Assembly (NCBI RefSeq): GCF_029873255.1
Contig: NZ_CP123622.1
Coordinates: 2,207,001 to 2,271,000, forward strand
DNA from: Pigmentibacter sp. JX0631
GTDB lineage: Bacteria > Bdellovibrionota_B > Oligoflexia > Silvanigrellales > Silvanigrellaceae
Direction of reading: 5' to 3'
DNA length: 64,000 bases
Position 1 is the stretch's first letter. Each line of letters starts with the position of its first letter. The position numbers and the translations under genes are program-made. Shown in pieces: positions 25,137 to 35,043 of the stretch. The notes under the pieces are model-generated. The model was not told the origin of the DNA. It ran no database searches and saw nothing but the letters and a program-made list of their open reading frames with translations.

Positions 25137-25278
25137 ATTGATAGAAATTATGCCGTTTAATGAAGTGTATGATCGAAGGTCTGCTTTAGTATAAAATTAA
25201 AGTAGGCCATTCTTCTTTAAGGAAAAAATAAATAAAGCTGAAATGATTGTATCTCATAAAAAAATGTTCAATTATCCC

Positions 25279-25306
25279 TTGGTCTGTCCACTGAAATGAC
25301 TATGCT
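25279..25306 (+). promoter_or_regulatory. possible promoter of the large helicase-like gene
   Basis: TTGGTC (25279-25284), 16-bp spacer, TATGCT (25301-25306), directly upstream of the frame. Predicted from consensus only. Confidence 0.35.
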
Positions 25307-25326
25307 AGAGGGGCTTGATAAAAAAC

Positions 25327-28300
25327 ATGCTGAATCAAATTCAAATGAAAAGACAGCTTCTTAAAAGTAAAGATGAGTTAGAAGGTTTTACTTTAAAGAA
25401 TAAGTCAATTTTTTATGAACCAAATGAACAGAGAAGTGTTAATTTATCTTCAGAAGAAACATTATGTGGAATTCATAGTCAAAATGATCCATTTGCAAAT
25501 CAGGTTTTTCGCTGGAGTTCAAAGGAATTTGATCAGTTATTAAATACTCGAACAATAGATTTAAATTCTATATTAAAAATTACAGATCAAGATTGTAGTT
25601 CAAAAATAAACCTCTACCAACGATTAAATTATTTTTGCCATCTTAGTTTTTTATCGGAATCTGTCGATCATAGTCCTGGCTTATTTCTACTGGGACCTTT
25701 TGTAGAATGGAAAAGTCCAATAAACAACACGAATGCTCCTATTTTTAAAATACCAGTTTATTTAAAAAAGGATGGTGAAAATAGATTTATCGTTGTTTTA
25801 AAAGAAAAAACTTTTACTTTTAGTAAAGTACTGCTTTATTATCTTGATTATACATTTAATATTAAAATAAATGAAGAAAAAACATTTACATCAGCAAATT
25901 ATGCTTTGCATTACTTAATCGAAAAATTAAGAATGAGTAATATTGATATTCAATTTTTGAAATATAAATATGATGTAAAATTTGAAGACGAATATTTATC
26001 AAGCCAATTTTCTATTTATGATTTTATTTTTCTCGATGTTTTTGAACAAGACTATTTGTCCATTCATCAGGATTTTAATCATATACTAAAAAATTATAGT
26101 GAAAATACATTTATAAAAAATATAGTTAATAGGATAAATGAAAAATCAGATCGAAATATTGAAGACTACCATGCTGCTTCATTTTTAGATAATATTAATT
26201 CGAATATTTTACCTTATCAGGCTGAGCAAAATATTCTTCAAATACTCCAAAATATTGAAATAAATGATATCATACGCCTTGAAAGTATTTTAGGTCTTGA
26301 TATTGAAAGAAATTTAATTAATATTCTAGCATTCTATATGCTAGAAGGAAAAAATATTTTGTTTGTTTCAGAAAATAATAAGAACTTAAATGATATTTAT
26401 TTGCAACTGTCAAATTTAGGATTAAAAAATAAATTAGCAAAAATTTCGTCAAATACTGAAAACAAGTTTGATGTATATGATAATATTTTTGAGCAATATA
26501 CTGAGGTTCATGGAGAAATTAATAAAGAAAAATTTTTTGACTCTCTAGATTTTCTTAAAAAAACTAAATTTGAAATAAATGAGCTAACTAGAATTTTGCA
26601 TGAAAAGCATTTAAAAAGTGGATTGGCTAATTTTGAGATATTACACAAAGTTTTTTTCGCAAAGAAAGAGCTTTTTGATAATAATGTGTACCAAAAGTTT
26701 GGATTTATAGAATGGAATAAATTAGCTAGTATTTTAGATGATATTAACGGTATACAATATTTTTATAATCGGCTAAATAATAATTTAGATAGCCCTTGGC
26801 GATTTAAATTAACTAGGACATTAAAAAATAAAAAAATATTTGATGAATTGCAAGAAATTAAAAGTAATATAAATAATTTAAAAGGAACGAAGGCTTATAT
26901 TGAATATAAATATAGTCAATTTCTTAGGCAGCATGTTTTGGAAGAAAACCTGTCTCAATATTTTATTTTTCTTGAAAATTTTAAAGACTATTTTGATATT
27001 TCTTATGACTATCGCTTGCTATGGGAAAATAAGGTAAATTTTTTAATTGATTTGCAAAGTTTTAAAATTGAAATAATAGAACTATTAGAAGAAATTAATA
27101 CTTTAAAAAATAGTTTTTCGCAAATTAAAGAAGAACCAGATATTGCAACTGTGGAAGAAATTATAGAATATTTTAGTAATTTATCTCCTTATACTAATTG
27201 GTTTAATAAGAAATATTGGGCATTGAAAAGAAAAGCAAAACAAATCTTTCCTAATTGGGATGGAAATATAAAAATATTTTTAGACTATAAAAATTATTTA
27301 ATTCTGTGTAGTAAACTTGAACAGCATATTCAGAAAATAAAATATAATGTATTTTCTGAACCCTTAAATTCAGAAATATGTTTTAATAAAATTCAAAAAA
27401 TTTGTTCAGAGTTAGAAAAAATGCATGAACTTTTTAATTCAGCAAAAGAATGTATTTCTGAAGAGCATTTTTTGGAATTAACTGAATCATACTATAGCTA
27501 TAAAAATAAAATTCAACTGTTTCGTGAATTAGATGAAATTCATAAACAGGTGCATGAATGTGATGAAAATATTGAATCAGAATGGCAAAAGCTTTCTCAG
27601 TTTATTCAAGTTGAAAAAGTAAATTTAGGAAGTATTGAGAAGAAAATAAGTTTTATTAATGTACTTATTGATAGAATGGATGATATAGATTTTATTCATC
27701 AGTATAATAATATAATAAACAATTTACAGGATAAATATCAATTAGTTAATTTAGATATCGAAATTATTGAAAGCTTGTCTAATTATCAAGTGCAATGGAA
27801 AGAAGTAGTCTATGCATCAGTAGTTATTGGCTGGTTCAATGATATTTTATCATATAATCCTTCTTTAAAATTATATGGACGAGAGTATCTTGAAAATTTG
27901 TCGCTTGAATATCTGGAAGCTAACGAGTATTTAAAAGCTAATTTATATAATTACTATGAAAGTCACGAACAATTTCCTTTCAAAAATATTAAGGAACATA
28001 AATTATATAAACAAATGTTAAGTAAGTTATTATCAAGAGAAAGTGCGACGTTTAATTCTGAGGAAAGTAAATTATTTAGATCTTTAAAATCATGTTGGTT
28101 GTTAACTACAAATTTAGTTTCTAAATATTTGCCTTATGAACATTGTATGTTTGATTTAGTTATTGTCGATCTAAAAGATCAGACAAATTTGGATAAATTT
28201 ATACCTGCAATTTTTCGAGGAAAAAAATTAATAAAACTAGATTATGATTCAAGATTAGAATCTAATTTGTTAAGTACGAAGAAATCTTTTACGGAACAAA

Positions 28301-29484
28301 GTTTTACAAATAAATCTTCATATAATCAATTATTAAAAGAACAGATAAGTCTGAAACTCACAGCATATTTAGAAACAAAGCATGAACCTCTGTGGACTTT
28401 TCTAAATCATGCTTTTTATTCAGGGGAATTAGCTTTATCATGCAGACCACTTCCAATTTTAAGTACTCAAAATTTTGAATATATTGAAATTCATTACCAA
28501 GTAGGTAAATATCATGAAGAGTGTTTTTTTGAAATTAATGAAATTGTTCAATGGTTAAGTGAAAAAATACTTGAACAAGATTCCTCCTCTTTTGTGATTG
28601 TTACTGTTTCTTTAGAGCAATTGTTATATTATAAAGAATATTTCTTTGAAAAATTATATTTTTGTATTCAAAAACAGATTTCTAGAATAAATTTAAGAGA
28701 GAGAATTAAAATTATTACTATCCATGAGTTTCAACCAACAAAATACAATACGGTCATTTTTGTTCCAGGAAATGTTCTGCAAAATGGAAAACTAGATTAT
28801 CAAGCTATGCTTCACCCATTTAAAGATGTTAATATTAAGAAAAGTTTAAGCTCTATATTAGCTTTAACAGGTGAAAAATTTGTTTTATTTAATCCTTTTC
28901 CTTTGTATTTAATAGAAACAAACGATTCATCATATAGCGAGAATTATAATTTTTGTATTTGGGGAAGATTTTTAAAATATTTAAAGGCAATGGCTAATCA
29001 GCAATTTGACAAAGCATTTCATATTTTAAAATCATTTAAATCAACAGCTAATGAGCAATTGAAAGCCTCGGAATTTGCTTTATTTGTAAAAGAAAAGTTA
29101 ATTCAAGAGGGTTATAAAGTAACTGAAATGTATGGTTACAACAATATTTTTATTGATTTGGTTGTTTATCATCCCATGATTGAAAATGAAATTTTATTAG
29201 GTATTGAGTGTGATGAATGCATTTCTCATTCTACACAAATTTTGACTGACAAACTTGTAGTGCGGGATAAAATATTAATTCAAGAAGGTTGGAACTTAGA
29301 AAAAGTCTACTCTGTTGATTGGTTAAAAAATCCTGAATTTGAATTTAAAAGACTTTTACAAGTTATTCAAAGCTTAATTGATTGTTTTCAAATTCATAGA
29401 CAGCAGGCTGCATTTCCTTTTGCGCCAAATATTGAAGCCCAATATCAAAATAATGCAGAAAAAGAATATAGTAAACTTATTTGA
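25327..29484 (+). CDS. giant SF1-helicase-like protein with decayed ATPase motifs and C-terminal Vsr/MTES-type nuclease domain
   Basis: About 1385 aa. From ~315 the sequence follows the helicase part of DUF4011-type proteins, but the Walker A stretch GPPGTGKS is replaced by ESILGLDIERN just before EGKNILFVSEN (~343-353). The Walker B segment reads FDLVIVDLKDQ (~943) instead of DEASQ. Residues ~450-900 are coiled-coil rich. The C-terminal ~110 residues resemble the restriction-endonuclease fold found at the end of such proteins: ASEFALFVKEKLIQEGYKV, IDLVVYHP (~1275), LLGIECDE (~1290) and KVYSVDWLKNPE. The nuclease Asp and E-x-D are retained while ATPase residues are lost. ATG 25327 is chosen; TTG 25315 is also open. 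A defence role is inference. Confidence 0.65.
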   Translation: MLNQIQMKRQLLKSKDELEGFTLKNKSIFYEPNEQRSVNLSSEETLCGIHSQNDPFANQVFRWSSKEFDQLLNTRTIDLNSILKITDQDCSSKINLYQRLNYFCHLSFLSESVDHSPGLFLLGPFVEWKSPINNTNAPIFKIPVYLKKDGENRFIVVLKEKTFTFSKVLLYYLDYTFNIKINEEKTFTSANYALHYLIEKLRMSNIDIQFLKYKYDVKFEDEYLSSQFSIYDFIFLDVFEQDYLSIHQDFNHILKNYSENTFIKNIVNRINEKSDRNIEDYHAASFLDNINSNILPYQAEQNILQILQNIEINDIIRLESILGLDIERNLINILAFYMLEGKNILFVSENNKNLNDIYLQLSNLGLKNKLAKISSNTENKFDVYDNIFEQYTEVHGEINKEKFFDSLDFLKKTKFEINELTRILHEKHLKSGLANFEILHKVFFAKKELFDNNVYQKFGFIEWNKLASILDDINGIQYFYNRLNNNLDSPWRFKLTRTLKNKKIFDELQEIKSNINNLKGTKAYIEYKYSQFLRQHVLEENLSQYFIFLENFKDYFDISYDYRLLWENKVNFLIDLQSFKIEIIELLEEINTLKNSFSQIKEEPDIATVEEIIEYFSNLSPYTNWFNKKYWALKRKAKQIFPNWDGNIKIFLDYKNYLILCSKLEQHIQKIKYNVFSEPLNSEICFNKIQKICSELEKMHELFNSAKECISEEHFLELTESYYSYKNKIQLFRELDEIHKQVHECDENIESEWQKLSQFIQVEKVNLGSIEKKISFINVLIDRMDDIDFIHQYNNIINNLQDKYQLVNLDIEIIESLSNYQVQWKEVVYASVVIGWFNDILSYNPSLKLYGREYLENLSLEYLEANEYLKANLYNYYESHEQFPFKNIKEHKLYKQMLSKLLSRESATFNSEESKLFRSLKSCWLLTTNLVSKYLPYEHCMFDLVIVDLKDQTNLDKFIPAIFRGKKLIKLDYDSRLESNLLSTKKSFTEQSFTNKSSYNQLLKEQISLKLTAYLETKHEPLWTFLNHAFYSGELALSCRPLPILSTQNFEYIEIHYQVGKYHEECFFEINEIVQWLSEKILEQDSSSFVIVTVSLEQLLYYKEYFFEKLYFCIQKQISRINLRERIKIITIHEFQPTKYNTVIFVPGNVLQNGKLDYQAMLHPFKDVNIKKSLSSILALTGEKFVLFNPFPLYLIETNDSSYSENYNFCIWGRFLKYLKAMANQQFDKAFHILKSFKSTANEQLKASEFALFVKEKLIQEGYKVTEMYGYNNIFIDLVVYHPMIENEILLGIECDECISHSTQILTDKLVVRDKILIQEGWNLEKVYSVDWLKNPEFEFKRLLQVIQSLIDCFQIHRQQAAFPFAPNIEAQYQNNAEKEYSKLI

Positions 29485-29849
29485 TTGCAGTAAAAAAAAT
29501 ATAGCCACATTGATAAAATTTTAAAATTAAATTACTTATAAAATAAAATTTGATAATATTAAAATACAAGTAATATTTAGTCTTTCCATTCTGACAGTTT
29601 CATTTACGATTTTGAAGTTAATAGAGTTTCAAATAAATACAATTTTATCCTTATAATCTTAATAATTTTTTTAAAAATTATTAAATTTTTTAGTGCTACC
29701 CAATTTTGAGATTTATTGATAATAAATCTCAAAATTGCTTTATTTTCTTTTATTTTATAAAACCATCTAGGGAATGAAATAGACATTTCCCATTTGGTTA
29801 TTAAATAATATGATAACAAAATTGTTGTCCTAAAAATTAGGAATTTTTT
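29485..29849 (+). other. intergenic region with strong hairpin
   Basis: No credible gene. It contains a perfect 17-bp inverted repeat, 29701-29717 with 29721-29737, separated by only GAT and followed by a T-rich stretch (CTTTATTTTC). It lies 112 bp upstream of sdhA. It could be a terminator for an upstream transcript, a leader structure of sdhA or a relic of a small mobile element. The rest is plain AT-rich DNA. Confidence 0.5.
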
Positions 29850-31760
29850 ATGTTAAAGAATCATGTACCTAGTGGACATTTAGAAGACAAATGGAACAAA
29901 CAGGTTTTTGAAAGCAAATTGGTTAATCCTGCCAATCGCAAAAAGTTTTCAGTACTTGTCGTTGGTACTGGATTGGGAGGTGCATCTGCAGCCTCTTCTT
30001 TGGCTGAAGCAGGATATAAAGTAACTGCACTTTGTCTACAAGATTCTCCTAGGCGCGCGCATTCAATTGCCGCACAGGGTGGTATTAATGCAAGTAAAAA
30101 TTATAAAAATGATGGTGACTCCGTTTATCGCTTTTTTTATGACACAGTCAAAGGTGGAGATTATCGTGCGCGGGAAGCTGGGGTTTATAGACTTGCGCAA
30201 TTGTCAGGAAAAGTAATTGATCATTGTGTTGCATCTGGAGTTCCTTTTGCCAGGGAATACGGAGGAATGTTAGACAATCGTTCCTTTGGTGGAACGCAAG
30301 TACAACGCACCTTTTATGCAAAAGGCCAAACAGGACAACAATTGTTACTTGGTGCTTATCAGGGAATGATGCGGCAAGTTGCAGAGAAAAATTTAAGAGT
30401 ACATTATCGCAAAGAAATGCTCGATCTCATAGTTATTAATAATAAAGCACGCGGTATTGTGGTGCGTGATTTAGTAACAGGTGAAATTGAAAGTTATTGT
30501 GCAGATGCGGTTGTTCTTGCAACAGGTGGTTATGCAAATTTATTTTATTTATCAACCAACGCCAAACCTTCGAATGCAAGTGCAATTTGGCGTGCGTATA
30601 AAAGAGGAGCTGGTTTTGCAAACCCTTGTTTTACGCAAATTCATCCAACTTGCATTCCGATTGCTGGTAGCGAACAATCTAAATTAACGCTGATGTCAGA
30701 ATCATTAAGGAACGATGGAAGAATATGGGTTCCTCGCCTAGCAAATGATAAGCGCTCTCCCATAGAAATTGCAGAAACCGACAGAGATTATTTTTTAGAG
30801 CGCATTTACCCAAATTTTGGAAACTTAGTTCCAAGGGATGTGGCTTCACGTGCTGTAAAAAGAATTTGTGATGATGGCTTTGGAATAGGACAGTCAGGTC
30901 TTGCTGTTTATTTAGACTTTAAAGATAAAATTCATACTCAAGGCAAAAAATCTTTAGAAGATAAATATGGTAACTTGTTTCAAATGTATGAAAAAATTGT
31001 AGGTGATGATCCCTATAAAGTACCTATGAAAATTTATCCCGCAATTCATTATACTATGGGTGGTTTGTGGGTAGATTATAACTTAATGTCGAATATTCCT
31101 GGTTTGTTTGTCTTAGGGGAAGCAAATTTTAGTGAACATGGAGCGAATCGCTTAGGTGCCAATGCTTTGTTGCAAGGCTTAGTTGATGGTTACTTTATTT
31201 TGCCTGTCACTTTAGGAAATTATTTGGCCAATACTAATATGGAACCTATGAAACAAAATAAAGTTGATGTTAGTAGTTATGTTAATGAAAATACCCAAAG
31301 GATAGAAAAGCTATTAAAAATCAAGGGGAACACCTTAGCCGATAGTTTTCACGAACAATTAGGGAAACTAATGTGGAATGCATGTTCAATGGCAAGAACT
31401 AAAGAAAAATTACTGCATGCATTAGAAGAAATTCCAAAAATTAAAGCAGCCTTTTGGAATGATTTAAAATTACCAGCAACTGCAAGTACATTGAATCAAG
31501 AATTAGAAAAGGCAAATAGAATTTCAGACTATTTTGAACTTGCAGAATTAATGTGCCGTGACGCTTTAGCAAGAGAAGAATCATGTGGTTCTCACTTTCG
31601 GGAAGAGTATCAAACAGAAAAAGGTGATCCACAAAGAAACGACAAAGAATTCTGCCACATTGCTTGTTGGGTAACAAATGGTGAGAATAAAGTACCTGAA
31701 AGAATTACAGAGCAATTAGAGTTTGAATACTGTAAGCCAGCGCAAAGAGATTATCGATAA
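29850..31760 (+). CDS. sdhA: succinate dehydrogenase/fumarate reductase flavoprotein subunit
   Basis: FAD-carrying catalytic subunit that interconverts succinate and fumarate at the inner membrane. At 636 aa it is of the longer SdhA/FrdA type. The N-terminal dinucleotide fold is [21 protein letters not shown] (~36-56, quoted in part). The flavin-linkage region is [18 protein letters not shown] (~68-85), then [26 protein letters not shown] (~271), the catalytic-Arg region [12 protein letters not shown] and the C-terminal [20 protein letters not shown]. Partners sdhB and sdhC, usually adjacent, are absent here: the upstream gap has no gene and an IS3 relic begins 133 bp downstream. Confidence 0.93.
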   Translation: MLKNHVPSGHLEDKWNKQVFESKLVNPANRKKFSVLVVGTGLGGASAASSLAEAGYKVTALCLQDSPRRAHSIAAQGGINASKNYKNDGDSVYRFFYDTVKGGDYRAREAGVYRLAQLSGKVIDHCVASGVPFAREYGGMLDNRSFGGTQVQRTFYAKGQTGQQLLLGAYQGMMRQVAEKNLRVHYRKEMLDLIVINNKARGIVVRDLVTGEIESYCADAVVLATGGYANLFYLSTNAKPSNASAIWRAYKRGAGFANPCFTQIHPTCIPIAGSEQSKLTLMSESLRNDGRIWVPRLANDKRSPIEIAETDRDYFLERIYPNFGNLVPRDVASRAVKRICDDGFGIGQSGLAVYLDFKDKIHTQGKKSLEDKYGNLFQMYEKIVGDDPYKVPMKIYPAIHYTMGGLWVDYNLMSNIPGLFVLGEANFSEHGANRLGANALLQGLVDGYFILPVTLGNYLANTNMEPMKQNKVDVSSYVNENTQRIEKLLKIKGNTLADSFHEQLGKLMWNACSMARTKEKLLHALEEIPKIKAAFWNDLKLPATASTLNQELEKANRISDYFELAELMCRDALAREESCGSHFREEYQTEKGDPQRNDKEFCHIACWVTNGENKVPERITEQLEFEYCKPAQRDYR

Positions 31761-31946
31761 TTTTTAATAAAATTGATTCCATAAAAGAATATTTTTCGAT
31801 ATTAAAATATTAATTATATTTTTTATTATTCTAAATTTAGTTTTGAAAAAAAATCAAAAACATTCTACTATAAAGATAATTATTAAAAGTATCTGATCCT
31901 GCCCCCCATTTGAAGTTGTCACTTTCAACTATAGAAAGGTGAACAA

Positions 31947-32219
31947 ATGGATAAGTTAAAGGAAACAAGAAAGAGGTATGGATACGAAGAAAAACGGTTA
32001 ATATTAGAAGAGCATTTTAATTCTAGCTTGAGTTTATCTGTAATATCGCGTAAATATCAGGTTCACCAAGTGACCTTATATAACTGGAAGAGGAGCCTCT
32101 GCATGAGTGATAAAGAAGCTAATTCATCAAGTATACCATCAAATATTCAAGAAATACTTGCAGAAAATGAAAGACTTAAGAAGCGGAATAAACATTTTGA
32201 GAAAGCGGTATCTAATTAA
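31947..32219 (+). CDS. IS3-family transposase OrfA
   Basis: A 90-aa DNA-binding subunit with a helix-turn-helix of the Tnp_1 type (YGYEEKRLILEEHFNSSLSL, then ISRKYQVHQVTLYNWKRSL at ~32-50) and a leucine-zipper-like end EILAENERLKKRNKHFEKA. It looks intact. A ribosome-binding site (GAAAGGTG) precedes ATG 31947. Since orfB is broken, the element is probably not autonomous. Confidence 0.8.
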   Translation: MDKLKETRKRYGYEEKRLILEEHFNSSLSLSVISRKYQVHQVTLYNWKRSLCMSDKEANSSSIPSNIQEILAENERLKKRNKHFEKAVSN

Positions 32220-32221
32220 AC

Positions 32222-33141
32222 TATAGATAACTCCATCTTAACTGATGCTATTGAGATTATGAAAAAAAGAGCCAAGAAAGAGCCTTGTTAAAACAGCAAA
32301 AGAGATCCTAAGTCATAAGAAATACTCAGTATCAAAGGTAACTAAAAGCCTAAAAATATCAAGACAATCAATATATAAGAGCAGAGACAAGGTCGTCTTT
32401 ATGAGAAATTATTTAAAGGATGAAGCTAGTATTTTATTGCCAATGATAAGAAATACTATCGAAACAAGATCAACATATGGTTATAAAATAATAACAGCTA
32501 TGGTCAATAATATTTTTCATGGTAATAATAGAAAAGTTAATAAAAAAAGAATATATAGAATAATAAAAATAAATGGTTTGTTATTACCAAAAAATGAGAT
32601 TCAAAGAAAATCCCATACTGGAACTGGTAAAATAATAACGTTACATTCAAACACGCATTGGTGTTCAGATGCTTTTGAAATTATGTGTTTTAATGATGAA
32701 ACAGTATATGTTGCTTTTTCTTTGGATTGTAGAGATAGAGGAGCAATAAGTTATGTTGCTACAAAAGAACCATTATGAGGAAGAGATATACAAGTATTAA
32801 TGATTAATTCTGTGGAAAAAAGATTTAATAAAATTAGAACCCCTAGACAAATTGAGTGGCTCACAGATAGAGGTTCAATTTATCGAGATAAATCCGTACA
32901 AAATTTAGCAAGGAATCTTGGCTTAAAACCGTGTTACACCGCTCCTTATAGCCCTTCAAGTAACGGTATGGCTGAAGCATTTGTTGGAACATTTAAAAGA
33001 GATTATGTTTATGTCAATGATTGTAATTCTGCTGATTGAGTTTTAGGACATTTAGAAGAATGGTTTTATGATTATAATCATCTCGCACCTCATTCAGGAC
33101 TTGCAATGTTGAGTCCTGTACAGTATCAAAATTCTCATTAG
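32222..33141 (+). pseudogene. IS3-family transposase OrfB, broken
   Basis: Integrase-core transposase in one reading frame downstream of ~32401, interrupted by TGA at 32776-32778 and 33037-33039, plus a frame change before 32401. Recognisable parts are HWCSDAFEIM and CRDRGAISYVA (first Asp), then IEWLTDRGSIYRDKSVQNLA and YTAPYSPSSNGMAEAFVGTF (second Asp and Glu). The end is EEWFYDYNHLAPHSGLAMLS. At both TGA codons relatives of the family can have Trp, so each could be a single TGG-to-TGA change. Confidence 0.8.
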
Positions 33142-33445
33142 TCATGTGTCAACTCAAATGGGGTCCAAAGCATAATTTATTTAAATACTTATATTAAATT
33201 TTCAGATAGGAAATTTATTGAAAATAAAAATGCTTTAAATTTAGACTTAAAAATTTGGTATTCTATTTAAAATATTTTTACTCTATTGCTAATTAATTTA
33301 AAAATTATAAATAATTAATAAAAATTATTAAAATGTCTTAAAATATCTATAAACAATGTTATAATTTATATTTGATCAAAATTTATTTTAATGAAATAAT
33401 AAAAATGCTAAAATGTTTTAGCTATATTTAAATAGGGATGGTTTT

Positions 33446-33970
33446 ATGAAAAAAATGCTTTTATCTACAATACTACTATCATCTTTATCTGCTTTTGCAG
33501 AAGAAAAAAAGATGACACTTTTACCGGATTTTTTTGAAAATACTGAACACGAATTTAAGCAAAACGATTTAGATTTTTCATCTAAATTTTGTGATACAAA
33601 TTTATGTAAAGCAAATGTTGATAAAAGTGGAAAAAAAGTTGGTGAAATAAAAGTAATTTCAAAAGATATGAATTTAAAGGAATTGAAGATATTTCAGATA
33701 GAATTTAAAAGTTTATCACAAGAATTGAATTCAACTTCTGAAGAATATATCTGCAAGAGTAACTTAGATTGTTTTTTATTTGATCCTAATAGCTCTTTTA
33801 AATTAGATGATGAAAATGATACTAAACAAGAAAGATATAGATCTAGTGCTAGGGCATTTGAGGTTTGCATGGAAAACAATGTTAACAGAATTCCTGACGG
33901 TTGGAAAAGATTCAACTACTGTGTAAATAACTGGATCTATTATCGAGGAGGTCCTTCAACAACTTGGTAA
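33446..33970 (+). CDS. small secreted protein, unknown function
   Basis: A 174-aa protein with a clear signal peptide (MKKMLLSTILLSSLSAFA, cleavage before EEKK). The mature part is acidic and Lys/Ser-rich and has six Cys: FCDTNLCKAN (~47-56), YICKSNLDCF (~107-116), EVCMENN and FNYCVNNW. The even number suggests disulfides in the periplasm or outside. AGGGATGG precedes ATG. No family is recognised. It stands alone between IS relics. Confidence 0.6.
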   Translation: MKKMLLSTILLSSLSAFAEEKKMTLLPDFFENTEHEFKQNDLDFSSKFCDTNLCKANVDKSGKKVGEIKVISKDMNLKELKIFQIEFKSLSQELNSTSEEYICKSNLDCFLFDPNSSFKLDDENDTKQERYRSSARAFEVCMENNVNRIPDGWKRFNYCVNNWIYYRGGPSTTW

Positions 33971-34034
33971 GATTATTTTATAGATATTTCATCTACTCTT
34001 TGTTTTGATAATAATTACATTAATAATTAATGCT

Positions 34035-34970
34035 AGTTAAGAGTTGAGAGTCTATATTTAGAAAAAGAACATATACTTAAAAAAGCATGCAGAAAATCTT
34101 CCGAAAACATGGACAAGCAACCCCTTTGTTGATCGTACTTTGGATGCTGTTTGAATACCACTAGATTCAATTAGTCAGTTGAATAGAATTTCTATTGATT
34201 GTCTAATTAAACTAACAGATTTAGAATATACTTTTTCATCGTATGAAAGAGTTTTTTTACTTATTGAAAGTTTAATTTGGGTATGCAAGTTAGAATTTTT
34301 TCAAGCCAATTTTTGTTTAGTAGATTGATCGCAGTATGCACGATCAGCAAATAGTTCTGAATGATTAAAATTTAATAGATCATTTTTAACCGCTGTTAAA
34401 TCATGTTTCGCAGCGCGGGTTATTTTCATTGAGAGAGGAGATGCAAGGCGGTTATTTTTAAACAAAGCAGTAAGATGAAGTTTTAATTCAAAATAATAAG
34501 GATTTTTGGAAGAGCAAAATCCAACTGAAGAAATTTCTTTAGCTGTATTACATTTGTGAGCTCTAAACCCCTTTGCTAAGACAATTGGTAAAGAGTCAAT
34601 TAGAAAGAAAGGCTTAGTAGAATCTGAATTTAGTTTGAACTTTTTATTTTGTAAAATGAATTTAGAAAGTTCAGGAAAAAGATGATTTAAATTATTAAGT
34701 CTGAATAAAAATCCTTTTTAAGAAGGTAAATTAGGAAACCATTCACTGAGGAAGTTTTTTTAAATTGAAAATGGATTTTATATTTTTAAGTTCATTTAAA
34801 ATTTCAAAGATATAAATAGTGAGGGTTTCTTCATCAGTAAATGTAGGATTTGAGTTAGCACTAATTTTTAAAAAAATGTAGGAAGAAAATTGAGAAAGGA
34901 TTTTGCAGGAAGTAATGTAAACGGTGATGAGTTGGTTCTGCCAATCCATTGGTAGTTCCTATGTTACTTT
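34035..34970 (-). pseudogene. IS982-like transposase relic, copy 1
   Basis: Reading the minus strand from ATG 34949 (MDWQNQLITVYITSCKILSQ) gives a transposase-like protein broken by several stops and shifts. Still readable are FLIDSLPIVLAKGFRAHKC, SVGFCSSKNPYYFELKLHLT, LFADRAYCDQ and SSGIQTASKVRSTKGLLVHV. This resembles DDE transposases of the IS982/IS5 type; the exact family is not certain. Fragments of the same element recur at 37250-37431 and 51757-52125. The remaining bases to 35031 hold nothing else. Confidence 0.65.
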
Positions 34971-35043
34971 TTTAAGCAATAATTAATTAATAAATTGGAG
35001 TTACTTCTTCAATCCTGTTTTTTATATTTGCATGGAATCTTCA

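Larger units (their letters stand above)
31894..33167 (+). mobile_element. degenerate IS3-family (IS2-group) insertion sequence
   Basis: About 1.27 kb with imperfect terminal inverted repeats. The left end begins TGATCCTGCCCCCCATTTGA; the right end, reversed, begins TGGACCCCATTTGAGTTGAC. It contains orfA and a broken orfB. No 5-bp target duplication is visible at the ends I chose. It follows sdhA directly. Confidence 0.8.

Noticed and set aside
29604-29819. 71-codon minus-strand ORF upstream of sdhA
   Set aside because: It reads through the 17-bp hairpin, has a Lys/Ile-rich composition expected from AT-rich noncoding DNA and lacks a ribosome-binding site.
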